NCBI RefSeq assembly: GCF_014645515.1
Contig: NZ_BMLW01000001.1
Span: 1 to 64,000, forward strand
DNA from: Oceanobacillus neutriphilus
GTDB taxonomy: Bacteria > Bacillota > Bacilli > Bacillales > Amphibacillaceae
DNA: 64,000 nucleotides
Direction: 5' to 3'
Position numbers and translations under genes: made by a program
Part shown: one piece after another, positions 17,742 through 25,115 of the stretch
Numbering within the stretch: the stretch's first letter is position 1
How the letters are laid out: each line of letters starts with the position of its first letter
The notes under the pieces: generated by a model
Databases searched by the model: none
What the model was told of the DNA's origin: nothing
The model's input: the letters and a program-made list of their open reading frames with translations, nothing else

Positions 17742-18713
17742 TTACCGCTCCTTATATAAAATTCTTGGATCTAAATAGGCGTAGATTACATCTACTATAA
17801 TCATCATGATTGCAACAGAAATAGAAAGCAGCAAATAAATTCCCATAAGAAGAGGGTAATCTCTTCTATGGATAGCATCTAGCATAAAACTTCCCATTCC
17901 CGGCCAAGAGAAAACAATTTCAACAATAGCCACCCCAGTAACAATGTATGCTAGGTTAATACCAAACACTGTAATCGTCGGTAAGATTGCATTTTTAAAA
18001 ACATATTTATTAAAGATTCTACTTTCACTCATACCTGTTGCTCGTAATGTAGTAATAAAATCCTCAGACATCACCTGAATAATGGAAGAACGTGCAATCC
18101 GAAAGTAATATGGAACAGTTACTAAAACAATCGTTGTAGCGGGTAACAGCCAATGCTTAAATACATCCAAATAGTAGTTAAAACCAGTATAGTTTGTGCG
18201 AAGATCAACCATTCCCGATGTAGGTAGCCATCCTAAGGAAGAAGAAAAAATCATTATCAACATCATACCTAGCCAGAAATTAGGCATTGAATCAAAAATA
18301 TATGAGCTTCCTGAAACGATATTATCGAATCGGGAGCCACGATAACGAGCGCAGTAAATACCTAATGCTGTTCCAATAATTAAAGCAATGATTGCCGTCG
18401 TCAAAGCAAGTAGTAATGTTGGACCAATGCGCTCCATAATCATCTTTAGGACTGGTTGATTACTCAGAATAGATACTCCAAGATCACCTTTTGCCAAGTT
18501 TCCAACGTAGTTTATAAACTGCATAAATACAGATTGATCAAGCCCATATTTTGCTGTTAATTCAGCTTGCATCTGGGGTGAAGGGCTATCTTGCCCTGAT
18601 AAAACACGAATTGGGTCTCCAGGAGAAAGTTTTATCAGTGTAAAATTTAATACAATAGATACTACAATAATTAAAATACCTGTAATAATTCGTTTTTGAA
18701 TGTAATTAGCCAT
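17742..18713 (-). CDS. Peptide ABC permease, DppB type, 323 aa
   Basis: Partner permease with 'PGDPIRVLSGQ' after the first membrane segment and 'EDFITTLRATGMSESRIFNKYVFKN' as coupling motif, both typical of DppB/OppB. ATG 18713 is chosen over ATG 18731 because AGAGGGTG lies just ahead of it and nothing SD-like precedes the upstream ATG. It is the first gene of the operon; the upstream region carries IclR-type palindromes. Confidence 0.92.
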   Translation of the reverse strand: MANYIQKRIITGILIIVVSIVLNFTLIKLSPGDPIRVLSGQDSPSPQMQAELTAKYGLDQSVFMQFINYVGNLAKGDLGVSILSNQPVLKMIMERIGPTLLLALTTAIIALIIGTALGIYCARYRGSRFDNIVSGSSYIFDSMPNFWLGMMLIMIFSSSLGWLPTSGMVDLRTNYTGFNYYLDVFKHWLLPATTIVLVTVPYYFRIARSSIIQVMSEDFITTLRATGMSESRIFNKYVFKNAILPTITVFGINLAYIVTGVAIVEIVFSWPGMGSFMLDAIHRRDYPLLMGIYLLLSISVAIMMIIVDVIYAYLDPRILYKER

Positions 18714-18789
18714 TTGGCACCCTCTTTTCATCAGTTTTAACGAAATATTTAGAATTTTATTATCAAATTTTTCCGATATGTAGAATACC

Positions 18790-18818
18790 TTTCCACTATA
18801 CGGGAAAATAAAATTATA
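18790..18818 (-). promoter_or_regulatory. dpp operon promoter with IclR-box 1
   Basis: A minus-strand -10 TATAAT (18818-18813) has no convincing -35. The palindromic box TTTCCACTATACGGGAAA (18790-18807) covers the expected start point, a typical repressor position. The same core recurs twice at 18937-18970, next to the iclR gene. Probable operator of that regulator. Confidence 0.6.
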
Positions 18819-18936
18819 CGATGTCCAGCTGCTTAAGGATTCGTATTCATATTATTTGTGTAAATTATTATTAATTTGACTAACAATTTAAATGTCTTAT
18901 TTCAAGAAGGTCTAAACACACATATAACCAAATCAG

Positions 18937-18970
18937 TTTCCACTATACGGAATTTCTTTCCGTATAGTGG
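18937..18970. promoter_or_regulatory. Twin inverted IclR-type boxes
   Basis: Two copies of CCACTATACGGAA in opposite orientation (18940-18952 and 18958-18970) with a five-base spacer, just after the iclR stop and about 230-260 bp upstream of dppB. Each copy is itself a TTTCC...GGAA-like site. With the copy at 18790 this makes three boxes, allowing looped or tetrameric binding typical of IclR proteins. The hairpin could also terminate iclR, though no T-run follows. Confidence 0.6.
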
Positions 18971-18975
18971 GCACA

Positions 18976-19713
18976 TCAATAACTTTTCGCTCCAACAAGA
19001 CTAGATATTTGCCGTGCACCTTTTATTACTTCTTTTGTTAATTCTATAATTCTTTCATTTGTCGTTTGATATTCTAATAAATTAATACACAATGCTCCAA
19101 GAACTTGTTGATCGAGGCCTATAATTGGTGAAGCTACAGCTATCGTTCCTTCATGTATATCACCTCTACTTATAGCGTATCCTTGTTCTCTTAATTGTGG
19201 CAGCAAGTCCATTAACTTCGAAACCTCTTTTTCAGAAATTAATTGCTTTATAATATTTAGTGCCTCTGAAGGATTATAGTTTGCTAACATTATCTTGTTC
19301 GGTGCTCCAAGATGCATAGAATTTCTTGCCCCCAAATGATCGACAACGCGGACAGCAGATGGGCTATCTACCCGTTCTATGAGGATAGCATATAATCCAT
19401 TGGGAACACTTAGATAGATACTTTCTTTTAATTTTTTTGACATGTCCTTCATTACCGGTAATGCCACTGTCCTTAAACTACTATCCTCTAACACTTTTAA
19501 TCCATATTCTACCCATCGGGGTCCTATGCTATATTGTTTCGTTTCAGATGTCTGAGTAAGTAGCCCATGTTGAACTAAAGAGCTGATAATTCGATGTGTC
19601 GTACTTAAAGGAAGAGCAGTTAACTTAGAAATTTCAGAAATTGATAAATTTCGGGGCTTTTCTTCTTTCATTAGTAGATGTAATATTTGCATAGCTCGAT
19701 CAATTGTTTGCAT
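18976..19713 (-). CDS. IclR-family transcription regulator, 245 aa
   Basis: N-terminal winged helix-turn-helix (about 1-70; 'LSISEISKLTALPLSTTHRIISSL') followed by the IclR effector-binding GAF-like domain (about 80-245), with 'LGARNSMHLGAPNKIMLA' and 'GIAVASP'-type segments. It is upstream of and co-directional with the dpp operon, with matching palindromes between them, so it likely regulates uptake in response to the imported compound or its product. The ATG has GGGGATG upstream. Confidence 0.9.
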   Translation of the reverse strand: MQTIDRAMQILHLLMKEEKPRNLSISEISKLTALPLSTTHRIISSLVQHGLLTQTSETKQYSIGPRWVEYGLKVLEDSSLRTVALPVMKDMSKKLKESIYLSVPNGLYAILIERVDSPSAVRVVDHLGARNSMHLGAPNKIMLANYNPSEALNIIKQLISEKEVSKLMDLLPQLREQGYAISRGDIHEGTIAVASPIIGLDQQVLGALCINLLEYQTTNERIIELTKEVIKGARQISSLVGAKSY

Positions 19714-19866
19714 TTTTACATCATCCCCTTTCTCATTTTCTAAAAATTATAAAATATTTAAGGTTATATTATAACACTTCAATGTTTATTGCAAGGTTTA
19801 TTTAATATACATTTTCATTTTCCCGTAAAAATTTAATAAAAATCCAATTAAATCAGGCATTTTATT

Positions 19867-20277
19867 TTAATACATCCGGTACATTCCTTGCGAATCAGGA
19901 GCAGTATAACGAAATCCAAATTGTTTATACAATTTATCAGCAGGAATATCTGCGATCAAACTGACGTAGGAACCTTTGTATGTATGATTATCTAAGTAGT
20001 TCATAATTTCTTGCATAACATGTTTCCCAAGACCTTGTCCTTGATAAATTGGTTTAACCACAATGTCTACTACATGGAAAACAATTGCCCCGTCGCCTAC
20101 TACTCTACCCATCCCAATCAACGTATCAGCATCATAAATTGTTACAGCAAACAACGTATTGGGAAGCCCGATTTTAATCGCTTCTTTTTCCTTATGACTT
20201 AATCCTGCCTCAACGCGGAGTTGGTTAAATGCTTCGATACTCGGTGTTTTGTACTTGATTTGATAACGCTCATTCAT
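19867..20277 (-). CDS. GNAT-family N-acetyltransferase, 136 aa
   Basis: Acetyl-CoA-dependent transferase of unknown substrate. The acetyl-CoA loop is 'VVKPIYQGQGLGKHVMQEIM' (about 75-94), with beta strands 'LIGMGRVVGDG' before and 'ADKLYKQFGFRY' after, all standard GNAT features. A complete single-domain protein of usual length, apparently monocistronic. Confidence 0.87.
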   Translation of the reverse strand: MNERYQIKYKTPSIEAFNQLRVEAGLSHKEKEAIKIGLPNTLFAVTIYDADTLIGMGRVVGDGAIVFHVVDIVVKPIYQGQGLGKHVMQEIMNYLDNHTYKGSYVSLIADIPADKLYKQFGFRYTAPDSQGMYRMY

Positions 20278-20450
20278 TTATCTTCCATCCTTTTTATTTA
20301 TTTGTTTTTTATTTTATCATTTCAACATATCTCTGATAAGTTTCATATAATATTTTCTTATCTGATCCTATTAAAAACCAATATTATACTTCAATAGCAT
20401 GCAAAGCTATAATTAATGATAACGACAGGAATTATGGAGGAGGGAACATT

Positions 20451-21221
20451 GTGGATTTCCATAGTAAAGATAATATGTACAGCTATACGAACCGTGAAGC
20501 CGATGCTGCTTGGAAAGAGAAAATTAACGAGCTGGTTGACATTCATTCTATTCACCGGACCGTAGATATAGGCTGTGGAGGCGGTATTTATTCCAAAGCA
20601 TTGGCTGATATCGGGATCCCATCTGTATTAGGTATTGACTATTCCAAATCTATTTTAGACGGAGCCAGGGAAAACTGCAGTAATTATTCCAATATTTCCT
20701 TTCAGCATGGTTATGCAGATAATACTGGTTTAGATCCAGATAGTGCTGATTTAATTTTATCCAGAGCATTAATCCACCATATAAAAGACTTAGGTTCTGT
20801 ATTCGCTGAGACATACAGAGTATTGAAAAGCGACGCTAGTTATCTTATCCAGGATCGCACATTGGATGACTGTTTACTGGAAGGAAGCAACGAACACATC
20901 CGCGGCTACTTTTTTGAAGCTTCCCCAAAACTAAAGGAATTTGAAAAGAAGCGAAGACACTCCGGCTATACTATAAAATCGGCTCTTCAGCAAGCTGGCT
21001 TTAAAAAAGTTGAAGAGCATCGCCTGTGGGAAATAAGGAAAACGTATCAAAACAAACAGGCTCTCTTAGATGATATTCAATCCAGAGCCGGGCGCAGTAT
21101 TCTCCATGAGCTATCTAATGCTGAATTGGCATCTTTAATTAACTATATTAATCACTCTATCGGTGATATGAAAGATATTGTGGAAAAAGATAGATGGACA
21201 TTGTTTAAAGCAGTAAAATAG
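20451..21221 (+). CDS. Class I SAM-dependent methyltransferase, 256 aa
   Basis: Motif I 'VDIGCGGGIYSKAL' (about 38-51), motif II acidic residue after 'VLGIDYSKS', and 'DLILSRALIHHIKD' (motif IV region) identify a Methyltransf_11/25-type enzyme. The GTG start at 20451 follows GGAGGAGGG. The substrate is not predictable; small-molecule methylation is most common for this group. Ends before a shared bidirectional terminator. Confidence 0.85.
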   Translation: MDFHSKDNMYSYTNREADAAWKEKINELVDIHSIHRTVDIGCGGGIYSKALADIGIPSVLGIDYSKSILDGARENCSNYSNISFQHGYADNTGLDPDSADLILSRALIHHIKDLGSVFAETYRVLKSDASYLIQDRTLDDCLLEGSNEHIRGYFFEASPKLKEFEKKRRHSGYTIKSALQQAGFKKVEEHRLWEIRKTYQNKQALLDDIQSRAGRSILHELSNAELASLINYINHSIGDMKDIVEKDRWTLFKAVK

Positions 21222-21257
21222 TGCGTTGGTAAACATTATCCATGAAGAGCTTTATTC

Positions 21258-21307
21258 AGCAAAAAACAGACAGATCCTAATTTTATTAGATTGTCTGTTT
21301 TTTGCTT
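21258..21307. terminator. Bidirectional terminator
   Basis: A/T-flanked stem of about 15 bp (AGCAAAAAACAGACA with TGTCTGTTTTTTGCT) between the converging methyltransferase and lipoprotein genes; it can serve both. Confidence 0.85.
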
Positions 21308-21309
21308 AT

Positions 21310-21855
21310 TTATTTTTTGTCTTCAAACTCTATTTTAGTACCGTCCTGTAGTGTAAGCTCTAATTCAAACTTGATATAATCTGAATCCAGATTAAGAGCA
21401 TCTAAAGTTTGATTTATTGCATCATTTTTATCCGTATCCTGTTGAATGGTCAGCTTTTCAACACTCGGATAAATTTTATCAAATGCTTCTTTTCCTGTTA
21501 GATTCTCTCCATTTAATTCATCCTCTAACTCCGCTTCAATTATTCCGTTGTCTTGTTCAATTTCCGCTTCATATTCTTTATCTTTACCATAATCAATTTC
21601 AACTTCGATTTCCGAATAGTTAAGATTATCTAATTTTTGTTTCATCTCATCATTCGTACTATCCGCTTCTCCATTGCTTGTATCCGCATTTGAACTGTTG
21701 CCTTCTTGTTCACCGGTACTATTATCTTGTTCATTATTATTTGCTATATTTGTATCCTGATCTGCTTCAGTTTCATTACCGTTCGTATCATTGCAAGCGG
21801 CAAGTATCAACGAAACAAGCAATATACCGGCAAACGGTACTATCATTCGCTTCAT
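21310..21855 (-). CDS. YusW-like lipoprotein, 181 aa
   Basis: Secreted lipoprotein: signal peptide with lipobox 'LILAAC' (Cys about 21), an acidic Asn/Asp/Glu/Ser-rich linker (about 22-70), then a C-terminal domain resembling YusW-like proteins ('LNYSEIEVEIDYGKDKEYEAEI', 'GKEAFDKIYP'). Function unknown. ATG 21855 is preferred because the in-frame GTG at 21864 belongs to the SD GGAGGTG. Confidence 0.8.
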   Translation of the reverse strand: MKRMIVPFAGILLVSLILAACNDTNGNETEADQDTNIANNNEQDNSTGEQEGNSSNADTSNGEADSTNDEMKQKLDNLNYSEIEVEIDYGKDKEYEAEIEQDNGIIEAELEDELNGENLTGKEAFDKIYPSVEKLTIQQDTDKNDAINQTLDALNLDSDYIKFELELTLQDGTKIEFEDKK

Positions 21856-22050
21856 TTTAATCACCTCCAGATACTATTATTTTCCCCTTATCTGAATCAA
21901 CAAAACTTAAGGTAAGCCTTCATTGGCTATACGAATTCAAATTGTCTTATAACGTACCTGTCGAGAAAAGTTTTGTGACCTTTCAGCTGTGCACACGAAC
22001 ATATCCGAATATATTGGTTTGCACTTTTCAAGGAAAGCACATAATGGCGG

Positions 22051-22473
22051 CTATCTTCTTCTCGCTATCACAGTACCAATTCCGGTAATCCAGATATAAG
22101 CCACAAAAAAGATCCATAAATACATCATTGATACTGATTCAACTCCCAAAAGACTGGATATAAATATTCCCATAAATAATACAGCTAAGGAAATATGAGA
22201 TGCGTATGCAGAAAAGCGGAATATATTTTGCTTTACTCTTTCATCAGCTTCTGGAGTGTTATCTTTTTTCCGTTTTTTTATTATCCATGCAAACACTGCT
22301 ATAATAACTGCTCCTGTTAACCCTCCTAAAAGTACTTCGTACGGATATTCTCCTTGAAAGAAGAAAACAAGTATTGTGCCTAACAGAATTCCTATGAGAG
22401 AACTAATCAATCTTAAAGTCAATGTCGATTTTTTTGCACTTCTTTTCTTTTTATCAGTATCTTTCATACTCAT
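22051..22473 (-). CDS. Four-helix membrane protein (DUF2178-like), 140 aa
   Basis: Two pairs of hydrophobic segments (about 18-60 and 90-135), with a cytoplasmic loop containing 'PEADERVKQNIFRFSAYA', resembling the 'DER' motif of DUF2178-like proteins that accompany small XRE regulators. Its start overlaps the HTH gene stop (ATGA), so the two are translationally coupled. Function unknown. Confidence 0.75.
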   Translation of the reverse strand: MSMKDTDKKKRSAKKSTLTLRLISSLIGILLGTILVFFFQGEYPYEVLLGGLTGAVIIAVFAWIIKKRKKDNTPEADERVKQNIFRFSAYASHISLAVLFMGIFISSLLGVESVSMMYLWIFFVAYIWITGIGTVIARRR

Positions 22474-22691
22474 TCGTCATCCTCCTCTTCTAAAATAAAT
22501 ACCTGCTCAATCGGCATTTCAAAATAGGCAATTATTTTTAAAGCCAGCTCCAGACTTGGATTATATTTATTTTTTTCAATAGCGTTCATCGTCTGGCGTG
22601 TGACCTGCAGATCCTCTGCCATTTTTATTTGTGTTATCCCTTTTTTTCGTCGAATTTCACGGATATGATTAATGACTGCTATAACAGACAC
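22470..22691 (-). CDS. Short XRE-family regulator, about 67-73 aa
   Basis: Almost the whole protein is a helix-turn-helix ('GITQIKMAEDLQVTRQTMNAIEKNKYNPS'), of the YozG/small-XRE type that pairs with membrane proteins, with an acidic tail. The start is uncertain: the only in-frame standard start, GTG 22691, lies inside the SD AGGAGGTG and has none of its own. The family usually begins near residue 7-8, which would need a rare ATA or ATT start. The twin palindromes upstream suggest autoregulation. Confidence 0.82.
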   Translation of the reverse strand: MSVIAVINHIREIRRKKGITQIKMAEDLQVTRQTMNAIEKNKYNPSLELALKIIAYFEMPIEQVFILEEEDDE

Positions 22692-22726
22692 CTCCTAAAA
22701 AAGCGGTATATCAAGTCTAAAACAAC

Positions 22727-22742
22727 GTAAAGATATCTTTAC
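22727..22742. promoter_or_regulatory. Perfect 16-bp palindrome, downstream operator
   Basis: GTAAAGATATCTTTAC, identical to the copy at 22771-22786 (44 bp between centres). It falls just after the -10 of the XRE-gene promoter, covering its start point. Confidence 0.75.
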
Positions 22743-22746
22743 ATAT

Positions 22747-22775
22747 AGTATAATAAAAAAACGAAAAAAAGTAAA
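22747..22775 (-). promoter_or_regulatory. Promoter of XRE/membrane-protein pair
   Basis: -35 TTTACT (22775-22770) and -10 TATACT (22752-22747), 17 bases apart. The -35 overlaps the end of the upstream palindrome and the start point overlaps the downstream palindrome, so both sites should repress. Confidence 0.7.
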
Positions 22776-22786
22776 GATATCTTTAC
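22771..22786. promoter_or_regulatory. Perfect 16-bp palindrome, upstream operator
   Basis: Second identical GTAAAGATATCTTTAC, overlapping the -35 hexamer of the XRE-gene promoter. Confidence 0.75.
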
Positions 22787-22803
22787 TAATTTCCGCTCTT
22801 TTA

Positions 22804-22947
22804 TTAATCGAACAATGCTATTACTTTTCTGTATAGCGCAGTCTCATCCTCTAAAACTTTATAAGGAGCTCCTTCATCATCGATTATATAGCCGGCACCA
22901 ACCGTATAAAATAAAATGTCGCCATATCCAAAATAATCAGATCCCGC
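22804..22947 (-). pseudogene. C-terminal remnant of an unidentified gene
   Basis: A leftward frame of 47 codons with no start codon near its beginning and an in-frame stop immediately upstream reads as normal protein ('SDYFGYGDILFYTVGAG', then 'IDDEGAPYKVLEDETALYRK', ending 'VIALFD'). It looks like the tail of a decayed gene. The parent family is not recognised. The rest of 22787-23036 holds only a GAGAGCTCTTTC-type hairpin near 22961-22998. Confidence 0.45.
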
Positions 22948-23036
22948 CTATGTATATTAGAAAGAGCCCTCTCTTATTTAAATCGAGAGCTCTTTCCTTT
23001 AACTCCTTGTTAACAGGATTCTTCCTATAAGTGCGT

Positions 23037-23214
23037 GTTCAAAAAGGCCGATAAGTAGGACCAAGAAGTTCAAGGCGACGAGCTTTTTACGAACAGAGCG
23101 TATGCTTTATAATACGTGAGTAACGCTTTTGGTGGGGCGAGTAATCGCAGTCCCATCGTAAAAAGCTCGTCAACGCAGAAATTCGCCGTGTCATCCTTAT
23201 TAGACTTTTTGAAC
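23037..23214. repeat. GTTCAAAAAG-ended inverted-repeat element (copy B), 178 bp
   Basis: Ends GTTCAAAAAG / CTTTTTGAAC extend into imperfect arms of roughly 40 bp. Inside, a perfect 15-bp inverted repeat (ACGAGCTTTTTACGA and its complement), a small CGTAT/ATACG hairpin, and the GAGTAATCGCA hairpin module (23134-23154). There is no coding capacity. It lies five bases after the stop of the gene at 23220 and shares its first half with copy C at 45505. Confidence 0.75.
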
Positions 23215-23219
23215 ATCCT

Positions 23220-23975
23220 CTATAAAAAAATCTTATTTAAATTATTCATATTGGATCTAGCACTTTCCAGCGGATCACCGTCAAAATCCTCCTGTTCCAC
23301 TATAAACCAGTTAACCCCATTCTCTTTTCCAACACGGAGCAATGTTGATATATCAAGCATACCCGCTCCTATTTCTACACTTCTTTTTTTTCCGTTCTCT
23401 TCTTTCATATCTTTTATATGGAGAGATATAATCCGCCTCCCATATTTACTGATAATATCAGTCGGTTCATAACCGGCATACGTTGCCCAGTAACAGTCCA
23501 GTTCAATCTGTACAAGCTCCGGTTCTGTCTGACCGAATAAAAGATCAAAGCCTGTTTCGCCATCAAACATCTCAAATTCAAAATGATGATTATGATAGGC
23601 AAATATCATCCCGTTGTCCTTGCATATTTGTCCAATTTCATTTAATTTTTGAGCTGTCCGTTGATAATCTGATCTGGTCTTTCGGTCTGTTTCAGACAGC
23701 CAGGGACAAATCAGCAGGCTGTTCCCGATTTCCTGATTATAAGCAATCGTCTCTTTCAGCTTATCCCCGGTCAATTCATCAAGCCCTGTATGGCTGCCAG
23801 CTGCATCAATCTGTTTATCATCCATTAATCTTTTCAAATTCTTTGCAGGTGTCTGAAAGAATCCTGCAAACTGAACTCCCTGATAGCCCATATCTGCTGC
23901 AAGACTGATAGTCTCTAATAAATTATCCTCTGCTGTATCACGAACAGAATAAAGCTGCAACCCAAATTCACCCAT
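23220..23975 (-). CDS. Xylose-isomerase-like TIM-barrel sugar isomerase/epimerase, 251 aa
   Basis: Member of the AP-endonuclease-2/sugar phosphate isomerase family. Metal-ligand regions: 'YHNHHFEFE', 'IELDCYWATYAG', 'SLHIKDMKEE' and Glu in 'VEQEDFDG'. ATG 23975 is chosen over 23990 because GGGAGATGGA precedes it. Last gene of a leftward set with three Gfo/Idh/MocA oxidoreductases, so it likely isomerises, epimerises or eliminates on an oxidised sugar (inference). Confidence 0.85.
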   Translation of the reverse strand: MGEFGLQLYSVRDTAEDNLLETISLAADMGYQGVQFAGFFQTPAKNLKRLMDDKQIDAAGSHTGLDELTGDKLKETIAYNQEIGNSLLICPWLSETDRKTRSDYQRTAQKLNEIGQICKDNGMIFAYHNHHFEFEMFDGETGFDLLFGQTEPELVQIELDCYWATYAGYEPTDIISKYGRRIISLHIKDMKEENGKKRSVEIGAGMLDISTLLRVGKENGVNWFIVEQEDFDGDPLESARSNMNNLNKIFL

Positions 23976-24060
23976 AATTCCATCTCCCATCTGTTTGTAA
24001 TTTCTTTATATAATCACTTTCATCCGATTGATTTGATAGAAATACCATTTATAAATCAGC

Positions 24061-25113
24061 TTATTCAGCGAAAAATTTAACCGGTTCTCCTTTGTCGGCA
24101 GATTCATAAAGTCCATTAATAATTTTTTGAAGAATTACTCCCTGTTCTGCCGTACTGATTGGCTGGTCCTCATTCAAACAGCAATCTATGAATCGTTCCA
24201 TTTGCAATTCGTAATTATCTTTCACCGGTAGAAAAGATGGTGTGGTATCTATTAATGTTTGATGTTTTTCCTGGTAAATTTTTAAAGGAAAAACATCTGC
24301 ACCTCCGCTTGCACCCATCAGAGAAACAGACATTTCATCATGTTTCTCTGTATTTGCAGCAAACGCCGATTCCAAAATAATCGACGCTCCATTTTTAAAC
24401 GTCACCATTCCCCGTGCCATATCTTCTATCGAGAAGTTCTCCCAGTCCCAATGTCCTGCTAAGCCGACACCCGGTTTATTGCCGAGTTTCTGATAAGTAA
24501 CACCAAAAACAGTATCAGGTTCCGGGTATCCCATCAAGTAAAGGGCAGCATCCAGCATGTGTACACCAATATCAATAAGCGGGCCTCCCCCCTGGAGTTC
24601 CTTGTTCGTAAAAACACCCCAGCCCGGGATTCCACGGCGTCGGATTGCATGTACTCTCGCAGCATAAATTTCACCAAGTTCATTTGCATCAATAAACCGC
24701 TTTAAAGTATCTACTTCCTGTGTATGTCGAAAACTCAGCCCGTAAGTCAATATTTTCCCATACTGCTTTGCCGTTTCAGCCATTTTTTGAGCCTCCTCCA
24801 GAGTCATTGCGGGAGGTTTCTCACAAATAACATGACAGCCTGCCTGAAGCGCTGCAATTGTCACCTCAGCATGAAACTTATTAGGTGTACAAACACTTAC
24901 GGCATCGAGCTCTACTTCCTTCAACATTTCCTGGTGATCTGTAAAAACTTGATCAATATTAAATGTTTTGGCAACAGCCTTCGCATTCTCTTTGGCCACA
25001 TCTGTGATAGCAACAATTTCCACCTTGTTCTTTTGCTTTAGATAATTGGGGATATGCACCGTTGCCGCAATGCCTCCCGCTCCTATAATACCGACACGTA
25101 ACACCTTTTCCAT
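24061..25113 (-). CDS. Gfo/Idh/MocA-family oxidoreductase (1), 350 aa
   Basis: NAD(P)-dependent sugar or polyol dehydrogenase. Rossmann motif 'GIIGAGGIAATVHIPNY', 'CEKPPAMT' with the catalytic Lys (about 98), and 'GGGPLIDIGVHMLD' with the Asp/His of the active site. It resembles the gene at 26190 throughout (shared 'ARVHAIRRRGIPGWGVF' region), so the two are paralogues. Starts two bases after the neighbouring oxidoreductase gene. Confidence 0.9.
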   Translation of the reverse strand: MEKVLRVGIIGAGGIAATVHIPNYLKQKNKVEIVAITDVAKENAKAVAKTFNIDQVFTDHQEMLKEVELDAVSVCTPNKFHAEVTIAALQAGCHVICEKPPAMTLEEAQKMAETAKQYGKILTYGLSFRHTQEVDTLKRFIDANELGEIYAARVHAIRRRGIPGWGVFTNKELQGGGPLIDIGVHMLDAALYLMGYPEPDTVFGVTYQKLGNKPGVGLAGHWDWENFSIEDMARGMVTFKNGASIILESAFAANTEKHDEMSVSLMGASGGADVFPLKIYQEKHQTLIDTTPSFLPVKDNYELQMERFIDCCLNEDQPISTAEQGVILQKIINGLYESADKGEPVKFFAE

Positions 25114-25115
25114 TA

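Noticed and set aside
18940-18970. Plain terminator of iclR
   Set aside because: No T-run follows the stem on the minus strand, and each arm matches the box at 18790, so an operator pair is more likely.
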